From assembly GCA_021904315.1 (NCBI GenBank), contig CM038914.1, positions 5,332,001 to 5,396,000 on the forward strand: a stretch of 64,000 nucleotides of DNA, written 5' to 3'. The translations under genes were made by a program, and so were the position numbers. The stretch's first letter is position 1. Each line of letters begins with the position of its first letter. Source of the DNA: Sphagnum magellanicum (Eukaryota > Streptophyta > Sphagnopsida > Sphagnales > Sphagnaceae). A model generated the notes under the pieces. The model did not search any database, was not told the DNA's origin, and worked only from the letters and a program-made list of their open reading frames with translations. This document shows, piece by piece, positions 45,660 through 57,141 of this stretch.

Positions 45660-48600
45660 AAATTCTGCAGCTTTTTTGCAACCACCATTTAGAAAAATAT
45701 TAAGGCGCAAAATTACCAGCCACCCACACTCCAAATCCCATTCAAAGATCTCTTGTGTGCACGGCTAATCTACTCACTCGCTCTAGTGCTATCTTAGATT
45801 AGACAGGTTCTGGAGCTTTGTTTGGATGAGTTCCAGTTCTTCAGTGCTGGATTCTTCAGAGAAGAGAAGGGTTTGATTGTCAAGTCTACTGGCATGACTT
45901 TGTTCCTTCGTTGTTCAGTGGATGGAATCAGTTTTTTATTTTGTGGTTTTTCATTTTGATTTTGTTTTGTCTTTGGTGTGAATAATTTTTTTCGTGGGGT
46001 TTTCTTTACTTTTCACTTCAGCCTACTGGTTGCATTGGAATCTTTTTCCCCCAACTACGCAGTTCAGTCACCCAGTTCAGTCGCGTGACTGGTTTTCAAG
46101 TTTGGTGTGCTATGACTTTCATCTATATAGACTTTTCTGGACATGTTATGGTGGGGTTTAATTTTTCTTGCTGCTGTTTTGGTTTTATAAAAAGGGAACT
46201 GTCACCCAAGAGGGCCCAGAGATTTTGCCCTTCACCCAAAGCTGCTTCTTAGGGTCAACTACATGCTCTTTCAAAATTGTATGCTGCCTGACACAAAGGA
46301 TTTTGTAAGGTCCAGCCCAGCAAATAGTCTACAAAAAATTCCTAATTTTGTAGCTGAATCTCCATTTGAGTGCCAATTATGGATGGTAAAGCCCAGCAAA
46401 TAGTCTACAAAATTCCTAATGTTGTAGCAGAATCTCCATTGGAGTGTCAATTATGAATGGTAATCGACAAGAGACTGCTGGGTATCCACAAGAGCCGAGG
46501 GTGCGGGCAGGGGGAGCATGGAGGATATTTCTGATAACGAACAGCCTCCAGTCGGTTACCAGACATATAAGAAGCATCTTTTACATCCATAACTTGCTCA
46601 GCAGGTGAATGTGGATCACTTTTTGTCCACACACAGAATCAGATACATGCAGCTTATTAATATGGGATACAACTGGTGCATATCATGTTCATTTTTAGCC
46701 TGGCCATTATCTAGTGCATACTTTCATTCTGTTGTGCTATTATTTAGATATTCTATTGGGGACCAAATAGGAGGTTAGTTTAATCAAGTGACATGTATTT
46801 TGCTTCATTGGTCATGAATAAATTTGTATATTGACTCAAATGGGAGGATAGAGTACACGGCTTTCTTGTGATGAAAGTCACCCTAGGACTTTCTAGGGGA
46901 GCATAGTTTGATTGGTGTGATAACCATTGAGTTTCTTTTCTCAATCCCAATCCTTGCACTCTTATGTCACTCCCCTTTTGTCCATCACTTTGAAATTTCA
47001 TAATTAGTCATAAGCATCTGGATGTCAAAGCGGGAATCAAATGAAAGGAGACTTAAAAAGTTAAACATGACCAAGTAAAATCATTTTATGCCTAGAAACA
47101 GGCAGCCCTTTTAAAATCCCGAAATTCTCATAGTTAAAAATCAACCCCTAATTTGGGTTGGCTGCATAAAGTTGGTTGGAGAGTTTCCACTCTCTCCTAA
47201 TCATAGTCAGCATTTTCTTTTGGCAAAATTTCACCAAAATTTTGACCTGAAAATTTTGATTTTGATCTATACAAAGGATTTTTCATGGAAAAAATGGCCT
47301 AGATTCGCCAGATTTTGAAGAAGAAATAATTCAAATTGCCAGATTTTTCTGATAAGTTCCAGCAGGTAGCTAAGAATATAGAAAGATTCTGGTTTTTTTC
47401 TGCTTTCATATCTAGTATGTAGCCTAATCTGTCTAAATCATCTTATGGATGATTGCCACTTCAGCTACATGACAATATCGAATAATAATAATAATAATAA
47501 TAAAATTCCTGGTCATAGTGTCAGGAAGAAATCCCACAAAGTCCCTAACACCAAGTGTGAATGTACCTTTACTATGGCTGCATGCCATGAATCTTCCAAC
47601 TGGCCATTGGAATCCCTCTGTTTGTGATTAGGTGATTCATATTAATTAGTTCATGGGTGCCCTCACACTTCTTCTCCTTTCAAGAAAAAAAGGGGGACTG
47701 TATTGATTGGCGCACCACCGATTTTTTTTAACATTGGGCACTCGCCTCTAGAAGCACCTCTTTGGACCTCAAGTCACAATAGAAACAAATGTGCTCCCCT
47801 CTAACCTAGCTTTTCAGTTAATATACATGGGAGTTGAACTTTGGGCAAACCACTTGGGATAAAACTGAGGTGCTATTGGGCACATCTAGGGAAACAAATT
47901 GGGAACTTGAGGAACCCCTTGGGAACATGATGGGAAAACATTGGGAACATGGAAAAAAAACAAAAAATCCCTCCCCCCTTCAAAAAGAAAATACAGTAAA
48001 CCCCTCATGAGTGCATACTGAGCCTTCTCATTGGCTGCATGAAACTTTTATTTTCAGGACTGTTTGTTACCATTTTTGGCCCGGGCTAATGGCAGGGGCA
48101 CAAACCATGGGACATAAAGCACACTGCAATAAAGACAACTGGCCATCTCTATGTACTTTTTTCATTTCTTTTTAAAGGACTTGATTGCTTCTTCGGTGAA
48201 CAAGTAGTTACCGGTGAGAAGGTGTTGAATTTGAGAGATATATAGGTACTGCATGCTTTGTAGAAGGGGTATCAGCTGAGGCAAAAAAAATGGGGGAAAC
48301 CATGGCTAGGACTAGAATATGCATGCAGCCAATGAGACAACTAGTTCTTGAATCAAATAAGAGAATACAATGCTCAAAACAGATTTGAATATGTTATTCA
48401 TCCTCTTGTTTAAGTTATATAATTGCATTATACTATTGAGCTTCAGTCTTGATTATCACAACTTCTTGAGTTTTAGTCTTGATTTCAAATTGTACCCTTT
48501 ACATAGCTTAACAATTTTGAAAGTTATCCTTCAAATTCATCAACACAAGTGGTAATCTTTTAAGGAGATTTTCAGCTAGAAATAAATCTCTAAGATTCTC

Positions 48601-48681
48601 ACTTCACTTGCCCATTGAATAGTCAAAAGCCATGGAAAAATATGAAAATGAGTTTTTGAAATCTTAAATTCTCTATTGATA
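45660..48681. other. Intergenic region with a 76-bp tandem duplication
   Basis: No coding sequence is supported. A 76-base unit is duplicated in tandem at 46314-46389 and 46390-46463 (AGCCCAGCAAATAGTCTACA at each start) with several mismatches. 47220-47500 belongs to the short-repeat family also seen near 32260. A trinucleotide ATA/AAT run lies at 47481-47502. 47880-47990 resembles the reverse complement of 1395-1510. Confidence 0.5.
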
Positions 48682-49094
48682 TTAGAGATATCCGTAAAGT
48701 CAGGAAGAGACAGCACCAGTACCCTGAGTTTGGTCATACGGGGGGTGAGATTTTAAAAAAACCTGCGAAAAAGTACATTAGCATTCAACCGGGGGTGAAA
48801 CTCAGGAAACCATTTTGATGGTTTCCTGAGTTTCACCTCGTCTTTCTTCTTTTCCTGAGCGCCTCCACTGCTGCTACATAGATTTTCACTGCTCCTACAT
48901 GTACAGCTACTATAATACCTCTCGACCCTTGTGCATTAAATGCTGAGATTCAGCATTTCGTACCGATTTTTAGCATTTCATACTGAGATTTTATAAAATT
49001 TCCTTACTTTGCGGACACCACTAAAAGAGGGGTTAGGAGGTGAAAGGAGGCCCAAAGACAGGGTGAAGACAGGGTGACTTTGAGGATTTCTCTA
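48682..49094 (-). mobile_element. MITE copy B, inverted relative to 8708-9112
   Basis: About 413 bp. The left end TTAGAGATATCCGTAAAGTCA and the inverted right end CTAGAGAAATCCTCAAAGTCA form terminal inverted repeats. The interior matches copy A in reverse, including AGCGCCTCCACTGC and the paired GGGTGAAGACAGGGTGA. The termini fit a TTA-inserting MITE better than a CACTA, although ACACTAGAG lies at the right edge. Confidence 0.6.
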
Positions 49095-49564
49095 GTGTAA
49101 CACCCATTGATGAGAAGGGGAAATACTGATCTTAATTTGTACATCCAACAATACAGGGTATTAAACGTTGGGTGGTTATCAATTTTTTGGATAACTGTCC
49201 ATGCCGGTTCTAGGATCTTTCTTTTAAAAAAACCAAGCCGGTTCTTTTCTCTTTTTTTTTCCAATTTTAATACTCAACCCAGTGTTTTTCCCTTATCCAA
49301 TTCTCTCGCAAACAGTTATCTCTCCATTTATATTAGTCGGTTATACTTGGCCGATTCTTTACCATTAATTTAATATTAAAACAGTTTTGAAATTATAATG
49401 GTTACCATTGATTTAAAATTAGTCTCATTATCATTATTTTATGATTAAATTGTTTTGAAATTTTTCAAAAATTTAATGGCCAAAAACATAACCAACAAAG
49501 TTCATTAAAAGGGGAAAAACTTGAAATTACAAAAGGAAAAACTTGAAATTAATTCTCATTTAAT
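49095..49564. other. Spacer between MITE copy B and hAT relic B
   Basis: AT-rich sequence with no recognised gene or paired repeat. Confidence 0.35.
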
Positions 49565-52560
49565 TCATCTCACTCAAGTGAGCCTTCAAATTCATTTAAC
49601 TCGTTGTCTAAATCTATTTCAGAATCTATCAATTCTACCAAATTAGAAAGGGCTTTGCAACCAACCTTTACATCATTTGACCAATTCTTATTCACAAAGA
49701 TGAGCTTTTCAAAGTTTTCTGGTTCCAAATGTCATCTTCTCAAATTGGTAAGTATACTAACAAAGAAAATATTCTTTCAATTTTAATTTGGGAACTTATA
49801 ATCCCCAATATTTATTTAACTAAAACACCAACAGTTGGGAACATAGATTTATGTTTTTTACATCACTTCAAAAGGCACTTGATTTTTTTACGTCCACCTA
49901 AAATCTTTGAAATATCATCAATTTTTTATTAACAAGCTCCTTTGCAAGTTCACCAATGCCTTCGGTCATCTCAAAAATATCCAAACTATTGTCTTTATCA
50001 TATCTATTAACAAAGGAACTTTCAATCTCAAGACAATGGATGCAAATGGTGATAAGATTTTAAGAACATAGGAAATAGAGATTTCCTATCATACTCTTCA
50101 GCTATAGTGACCCCAAGTTCACGACCAATAAATTTTTTTTTAAAATCTAAAACAACTTTTAAATCCAGGATTTAACATTAGGGTTAGCATATTGTGAGTT
50201 TTCTTTCTCATCATATCTTGTCAAGAAGGAGAGGAAAAATCAATGACCCCAACAACCTCCTCCATATTTTTTGCAAAAATTCCCAACTCAATATGTAGAT
50301 TAAAATCATCATCAAACAAAACATCCAACATAGGAAGATTATTCATTTCTTCCTTCTATCTAAGGTTCAAGGATATGGTTGTTTAGAAAGTAGCACTTAG
50401 CAACCAATGATTTGTGGACTAGTTTAAAACGCAAGGAGTTACAATTGTTAACAAAATATTTATAATGATCTACGATATATGCCATGTAAGGGGAGGAGGT
50501 ACATGGCCTATGATTTAAGGCCCAATCTACATGCTATAACATAAGAAAATAACCTTATGAAATTGAAATGCTTTTTGAAACATGATAATTTTGTTAGCAA
50601 ACCTACACAATAAAAATAGATATTTGACTAAAATTGATATTAACAATGAAAGCAGACTACAATGACCCCCTTTGTATAGTCACATTTTTTTTTCGGGTGG
50701 TCATTTTTAAACCTAAACCATGTCAAAACTACAAAAAAAATTCGCTATTTTTTTTGCATATTATGGTAAAGCATAACCCAATTTTTTTTTATAAAAATTA
50801 ATCATTTTTTCTTTATATTATGGTGGCTTTGAACATATTTGCATGAAAAAATTAATGTCATGACGTATTCAAAACTGAAAATATATTCCAAAAATGATTG
50901 AATTGATTTTTAACATCCATGAAATTTATTGTAGTTATTTCACATAATTTAAACCAAATTCGTGAACCATTTGAAAAGTTTGATAATTTTCATGTTATAA
51001 ATGGGTTTCTTTTATAGTCATGATCATAAGTATGTGGTAAATTGACATTTTCACAATCACTTGCAAATGGAATGTGACAAGTGTTTTGAAATGGGCTTAT
51101 TTATAGAGATTGTTTTTAAAAATATTTGTATTATTAATGAAATTGAATACTAGAGCAGTTTGAAATGAGAAAAAAAATTGTGTTATACTATCTATATAGT
51201 AATATACCAATGCACGATTCCTTTCCTTTACATTATTAAATTTATTTTGCATTTTATACCTTGTTTTCACTAGTGTATTTAATTTTCCAAGTCTAATGCA
51301 TATACTAATGTAAGCTTTCATCCATTCTTGTTTGCCTTTCCTTGATTTTTTAAGCCATGTAATACATTTTTGCAAATCTATTTGAACAGATTTTATGGAA
51401 ATATATCTAAAGCCTTTACACACTTTTTCATCAAAAGTTGAACGTTGACAAGCTTTAGAAAAGGCATGTCCAAAACATGTGCCCTTGAAACTTTCAATCA
51501 CAACTAATGCTTCATAGTTGGTAATTGACTTCAAAACATTTGTCATTGCATTTAGATTAGCCCCTTGATCTTTAATATAGGCAATTTTAGTTTTGGTCTT
51601 GAATCACATTACTCTAAAAGCTTTTTAAGTTTTTTTACCAATGCATGTTTTGAAGTTTCAAATGCCTCAAATAACTCAATTGTTACATGTTTAGGTACTT
51701 AATCTTGTCCTTAAAAATTAATGAAAAACCAACATGTGTGCCTTTGGACATCCATATATCAAAACTTGCTATTATAGACATGCATTTTCCTAAAACTGGT
51801 AAAACATATGTTTGTCTAGTTTTTTCCACTAGGTCCCATAACACATCTTGGTTAAAAGCTTTTCTAGAAGGAAAGACCACATGAGAGGACAACTACAATA
51901 CTAATTGTTTCAACCACATGCTCTCAACAAACTAAATGGGTAATGGGTTTTTACAATAAAAAAACCCAAATTCTCCAAAAATTCTTTTTGGTGTACATTA
52001 TTTTTTTTTGTAAAGATCTATGGCCCCAAAGAATTTAAAGATTTCACATGTGCACTAACTATAGACCTCTTCTTTGTAGGTTGGTTTTAATTCCACAAGG
52101 CTTTTTGCATTGTTGTTTATTTTTTCTTCAAATTTTCTTGTAATTAAATAATGGTTTCCATTTATGTGTTTTTTCAATGTAGTTATCCCATTATTTTTAA
52201 AATAAAAAACGAACCTTTTCTTAAATTTAGTTGTCTACCCTAGTATTATAGGGCTTATTGGTTTTTCATAATGCGACATATAATGCATAACTTGTGGGAC
52301 CTGCATATCAACTTTTGATTAATCATTAATACAAAAAAACCCCAAGTTGGAAAATTCTTTCCATGAGGTCTCCATTTAATTCTTTGTTCATGCAATTTCT
52401 TAAAGATTATTCCCATATTATCTTCATTTTTGAATAAGAACTTGGAATTGTTACTAGCTCTTCAACTTTTTCTTCACTTTTCTATTCACTAAAAAATTTC
52501 TCTCATTTACAAGCATATCATGTTGTTACTAGCAACAACATTTGGCTCCATTTCACTATA
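49565..52560 (-). pseudogene. hAT transposase relic B, about 3 kb
   Basis: Minus-strand remains of a BED-type plant hAT transposase of the same family as relic A. From the 5' side: DDVHQKEFLEN-like residues near 51990, a VVFPSRKAF block, LPVLGKCMSIIASFDIWMSK (51890-51740), ESFKGTCFGHAFSKACQ, LQKCITWLKKSRKGKQEW and KLNTLVKTR (51546-51230). A C-terminal piece near 49600-49760 reads SILTNLRR, EPENFEKLIFV and NKNWSNDVKVGC, the hAT dimerisation-domain end. Many stops and frame changes and a poorly matching middle (49.8-51.1 kb) show it is dead. Terminal inverted repeats and 8-bp duplications were not located. Confidence 0.75.
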
Positions 52561-52839
52561 ATTCAAGTTGTGTTAAAAGACTCGAGAAAAGGAAACTAGA
52601 CAAATGCATATTTTTAAAAAGTTTCAATTTAAAAAATAATTTGTGCAACTAATTGGTAAAAAGTTATCCTACAAAAACATAACAACCACGAAAAACATCT
52701 AAACAAAAACCACACACACAAAGCAAAGAATGAAAGAAAAAGGCTAATTGAATTGGAAAAGAAAATTGATTACCTTGAAACCTTGAACAACATCTCCACC
52801 TTGTGCAAGCAGTAGCTACAACACAATAAGGAGGCCCAA

Positions 52840-53470
52840 AAGTAATAACACAATGAGGAGGCCTAGAAATAATAGCATGGCAAGGAACACCTAGAAGCAA
52901 ACAAGAACACATCAAGGAATGCCCAAAACCAACATCAAGACGAGCAATGCTTAAAAGCAAGCAATAGGAAGATGAGGAGCACCAAAAAAAAAACATGGCA
53001 AGGAACACCTAGAAGCAAGCACTAGCATGGTGAGGAGTGCCCAAAAGCAAGCACTAGCATGGCGAGGAACGCCCAAAAGCAAGCAACATGGCAAAGAGTG
53101 CCCATAGTGCTTCATGGTGAAAGCACCCAAAAGAAAAAGCACAACAAAGAACACCAAAAAAAAAAACAATAGCATGGCAAGGAGCACTCAAAAGAAAAAT
53201 CACAACAAGGAACACCTAGAAACAAGCACAACATGACAAGGAGCACCCAAAACAACCAATAGCATGAAGAAGAGCACCCATAAACAACATCACAATGAGG
53301 AGCGTCCAAAAGCAAGCAAGAACACAATGAGGAATGCCCAAAAGCAACATCACAATGAGGTTTGTCTAGAAGCAAACAACATGGCAAAGAGCACTTAGAA
53401 ATAAACAACAACATGGTGAGGAGTAGCCATAAGCAACAATATGGCAAGGAGCTTCCCTTCTTACAACAAC
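52840..53470. repeat. Degenerate tandem repeat array
   Basis: Irregular repeats of about 30-45 bases built from AGCATGGCAAGGAGCACC, CAAAAGCAAGCA and close variants run through the region. Frames on the minus strand stay open over part of it and give a Cys/Phe/Leu-rich repeating peptide (for example LLGVPCHA). I take these frames as a by-product of the array and not as genes. Confidence 0.65.
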
Positions 53471-53479
53471 AAAAAATAA

Positions 53480-54540
53480 AATCACAAGTGCAAGAACACA
53501 AATGTGCGAAGCAAAAAACAAATGCACATAGTAAAACACTTACTTGTGCGATGCTAATCAAGTTGCCTCCGTATATGAATGGTAAACCCTAAACCTAAAC
53601 CACTAGCCTAAACCCTAATCCGCTTAATCCTCAACAATGCCTAACTTTAATCTAAACGGCTACCCTAAACTTAATTAAGAACCAGATCTGGGGTTATCAA
53701 TATGACCTCCTAAGTATATATATATATATATATATATATCCCAGTTCTAAAAGAACTGGTTCCCACCAAATTGATACCCTGAAAGGTGGGTATCATCTTG
53801 GGTATCCCTCTTCATGGTACCTATCCAGTTATGAGTGAGATAACCAACTGATACCTGACCCAGTTCTGGACTGCAATTCCATACCTGCCCAACACTGGTA
53901 ATAAAGGTATCACAGGAATATCACAACAAGATTATATGAATTTGGTCAATTTCTTGATATCAAGATTAGTCCTAGTTCCTACACAAGGGTTCCATCAATT
54001 TACCCACCCAACATTGATAAATGAAAAAGTTATGAAGGACACATACATGACAATGACCTCCCAGGGGGAGGGGACAAATGTTAGCTGATTATTCCTAATT
54101 GTTTTTTGGCAAGGCAATGTCTTTGTGAAATTAGTCTTTCTTCCCACACAAGGTATCAAATAACCAAAATTTGAAACTTTTTGAGATCCACATATTTTCA
54201 AATTTCTTTTTTAAGTAATATGTGCAATTACCAATTTCCCAAATTTTTCAAAGATAATATGCGCATATTATGCATAAAGGGTTGACCTTACAATAAAGGG
54301 TTTCACAACCACCAACCCTTTATGTATAATACATCAAGGTACGCTGTTTTTTGGTGAAACTTATCCCCAAAAGGAAAATCTTAATGTCATCTGAACTTCT
54401 CACATTGCCCCAATCAAATTCAAGTTAAAAGTGAAGCTGAAAGTGGAGCTAAACTTGAAAAAGTGTAGCCAAAGGAAAAGTGCAAGCTGAAATGAGGTTT
54501 TTGGGGGGTTTTTTGGGAAGCAGAACAGTAAAACTGATCC
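53480..54540. other. Intergenic; telo-box-like and TA repeats
   Basis: 53583-53625 holds several AAACCCTAA-like units in imperfect register. 53718-53740 is a TA dinucleotide run. No gene is seen. Confidence 0.5.
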
Positions 54541-54544
54541 TGTT

Positions 54545-54712
54545 GGTGACCCCAAGTCAGGCTCATTGGTAGAGGGCCAGCAGGACTTTCACCTGCAAAT
54601 CACTGGGTTTAAACAAGGACCTTCTGTGATTCCAGGGTTCCAGAAGGGGCTATACTCCTGTAGCCCAGGGTCAATTTCCACAATAACAAAACAAATTATT
54701 ATTATTATTTCA
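54545..54712 (+). mobile_element. tRNA-like SINE candidate
   Basis: A tRNA-like head has an A-box-like GGCTCATTGGTAGAGGGCC (54560-54578), a possible anticodon stem-loop GCAGGACTTTCACCTGC (54580-54596) whose loop would read TTC, and a B-box-like GGGTTTAAAC (54605). A tRNA-unrelated body follows, and an ATT-repeat tail ends it (54691-54712). This is the layout of plant SINEs. The tRNA boxes are diverged from consensus, so it is not a working tRNA gene. No target duplication was confirmed. Confidence 0.5.
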
Positions 54713-54715
54713 AAA

Positions 54716-55476
54716 AATGAATTCGTTTTTCAATTTTGAAATTATATAATTTTCCATAATTTACTATAATATTGTGATATCAATAGTGAAATTATTCCAA
54801 ATATAGCCTATGATAATTATGATGATTTTCAACATGACAACTTCATGTTTTTGCAAAATTTCATTCCACTATTTTGAGGATTATTTAATGACAAAACTGA
54901 CCTTAGGCTAAGGTAGTGAGCCATCATCCCTGGGGTGGAGGTTTCATGTCTAGCCCTTGAGGAAATTCAGATCCAACAGGTTACTTATGAACAAGCATAG
55001 CCTTGGAACCTTATTAAAACCATTTTCTCAGTAACCAACTAACAATTGTCATAACCTTTGTTATGGCCATTTTCTCAATAACCAGCTAACACAGCTGTGG
55101 CCTGTTCCCTTAATTCTGAATAATGAGAATTAGTGTGAGTGTTCACAAACATTTTTCACATTGCACAATATGGTTGCCCAAGATACATATAGTATTGAAC
55201 TTTTGCATTACCATTTACATAAGGAGGGAGGGGGAACAGATTAATATGTATACAGTTGTGGTGTGCTGTGATTTGGCAGTTGAATCAAGAGAAAATGGGT
55301 AGAAAAGGAATAGTTTCTTCTATTACATTCAGATAGAAAGTGTGGATGGTGTCCTTCTACCAGTACATCAGAAGAAGACATCATCGGTGGGGTCTTTCTG
55401 GACAATCAAAATTTGCAACACCTTTTTAATATAGCGGCTGTACAAATTTGAAAAAAGAGACTATAAATACAGTCAA
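54716..55476. other. Intergenic, no gene seen
   Basis: AT-rich sequence with no conserved reading frame. A local repeat, CCATTTTCTCAGTAACCA near 55021 and CCATTTTCTCAATAACCA near 55067, is the only structure noticed. Confidence 0.4.
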
Positions 55477-55888
55477 GAAACAAACTAGTGTGGATTCAAA
55501 AAATCCTTTCGTTCACACGTTACAGGCAGTACATTTATCAAATAGGGATAATGCGCCAAGGATGGGGATAAAAGTTGCACCAAGGCCAATGTATCTATGA
55601 GGTGTGACCTGAAGCCTTGCAGCAATTTTATCCCCATCATTGGAGAAAGAAACTATTGTGGATTCAAAAATACTTTGGATCACACAATATAGGGAGTACA
55701 TGTATCGAATGGGGATAATGCACCAAGGATGGGGATAAAAGTTGCACCAAGGCTGATGTATCTAAGGTGTGACCTGAAAGCCTTGTTGCAAATTTTATCG
55801 GCATGGTTGGTGCATTATCCACATTTGATACATGTACTCCCTATATTGTGTGATCCACAGTATTTTTGAATCCACAACGGTTTGTTTC
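55477..55888. mobile_element. Foldback MITE with internally duplicated arm
   Basis: The left end reads GAAACAAACTAGTGTGGATT and the right end in reverse GAAACAAACCGTTGTGGATT, both followed by CAAAAA. A second left-arm copy starts near 55649 (GAAACTATTGTGGATTCAAA). From there about 80 bases are the inverted complement of 55805-55888, including TACTCCCTATATTGTGTGATC. The first and second left arms are direct repeats of about 170 bases. It has no coding capacity. Confidence 0.7.
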
Positions 55889-56880
55889 CCCCTTAAAATG
55901 AAATATTATGCACAGTATGTGGACTCAAGACCGCCAAGATCAAATCACCTGAAAAGCTGATTTTAATTGCTTCAATTGTTCCAGAACCAGCAACCATAAA
56001 AACGCCAGTTTGGATGGATGGGCACTGAATGAATTGAGATTTTTTTCATTGGATTCCTGACCATGTTAAAAGACATGATTCTCACTGTAACACCTTTGGT
56101 GCTGACCCTTTCGGTCTCTAGATTTCTTGAATTTTGAAATTTGTTTTCTCTGAACTCTAATATCACTTACCTATTACATCCATCTTATCCTACATCAACT
56201 AAGAGCCTATCGCGCGGACACATATGCTAACATGTCTGTCTGCTTGCTTACTACCTACCCACCTACCTATGCACCTATCTTAAACAACCCAGCATCTCTC
56301 TCCCCCCCTTCTTACTCACCTAACTTAAATGGCCTATTATCTCTCCCTCACATATGTACATATTATCCATTTACTTACCCACCTATCTATCTAGTTACTA
56401 CCCACCAACCTAGGTACCTACCTAACCCCACCTTCATGCCTATTCATCACTTACAACTACTAAAGATGATGTAAAAATCAAACCAAATGCAGATATTGCC
56501 CTTCGAAGAAAAATTCAAATTTACAATTGTCATTTGCAATTTAAAATCACCTACTCTCCTTGGACAAGTTTCATGCATCCATAGTTGCAAAAGACATGTC
56601 TAGTCATCAAGGCATGGATGAAATCTTTAAAAAAAACTTCTTGTTGTCTTTCACTAAGTAATGAGAATATAGGCAAACCCCATATGTGGGTATTGCTTTT
56701 TCATGTAGCAGGCAACAGGTTTGACATTGCACTGTTGTTTAGCTTGACAGTGGGTTTGGCTTTTCATATCAACACATGATTATCATATCGTGAATGATAA
56801 TGACAACTTATAAGTACTGATCTTTGGTTTTAAGTATTCACGCATGAGTGAAAAACAACTAAGGAGATCACAATTGGAGT
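55889..56880. other. Intergenic with CTAC/ACCT simple repeat
   Basis: 56245-56440 is a degenerate CTACC/ACCTA-rich simple repeat, complementary in composition to 39225-39330. No gene is supported. Confidence 0.45.
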
Positions 56881-56889
56881 GAATTGTGA

Positions 56890-57141
56890 ATACAAGAAGT
56901 TGAAGATTGAGTTCAAGTTGAAGATAATTCTAAGTTCAAGATTATCAGGCCATAGTTCAAGATAATTCTAAGTTCAAGACTATCAGGCCATCGTTCAAGA
57001 TAATTCTAAGTTCAAGATAGAATTGAAGATTTCTAGAATTATCTTAGATGATTATCTTTGAATTATCTTGACCTCTTGTGTTCAAGTTCAGATAATTCTA
57101 AGTAAGTTCAAGATAATTCAAAGTAGAATTATCTAAGTTCA
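56890..57141. repeat. Minisatellite of AAGATAATTCTAAGTTC units
   Basis: At least five copies of a 17-40-base unit based on GTTCAAGATAATTCTAA are present, two of them separated by ATCAGGCCAT. Some units near 57030-57060 are inverted (AGAATTATCTTAGATGATTA, AATTATCTTGA), so the array can also fold back. Confidence 0.75.

Noticed and set aside
53583..53625. Interstitial telomere repeat
   Set aside because: Units are few and out of register; telo-box-like AAACCCTAA strings are common in plant DNA.
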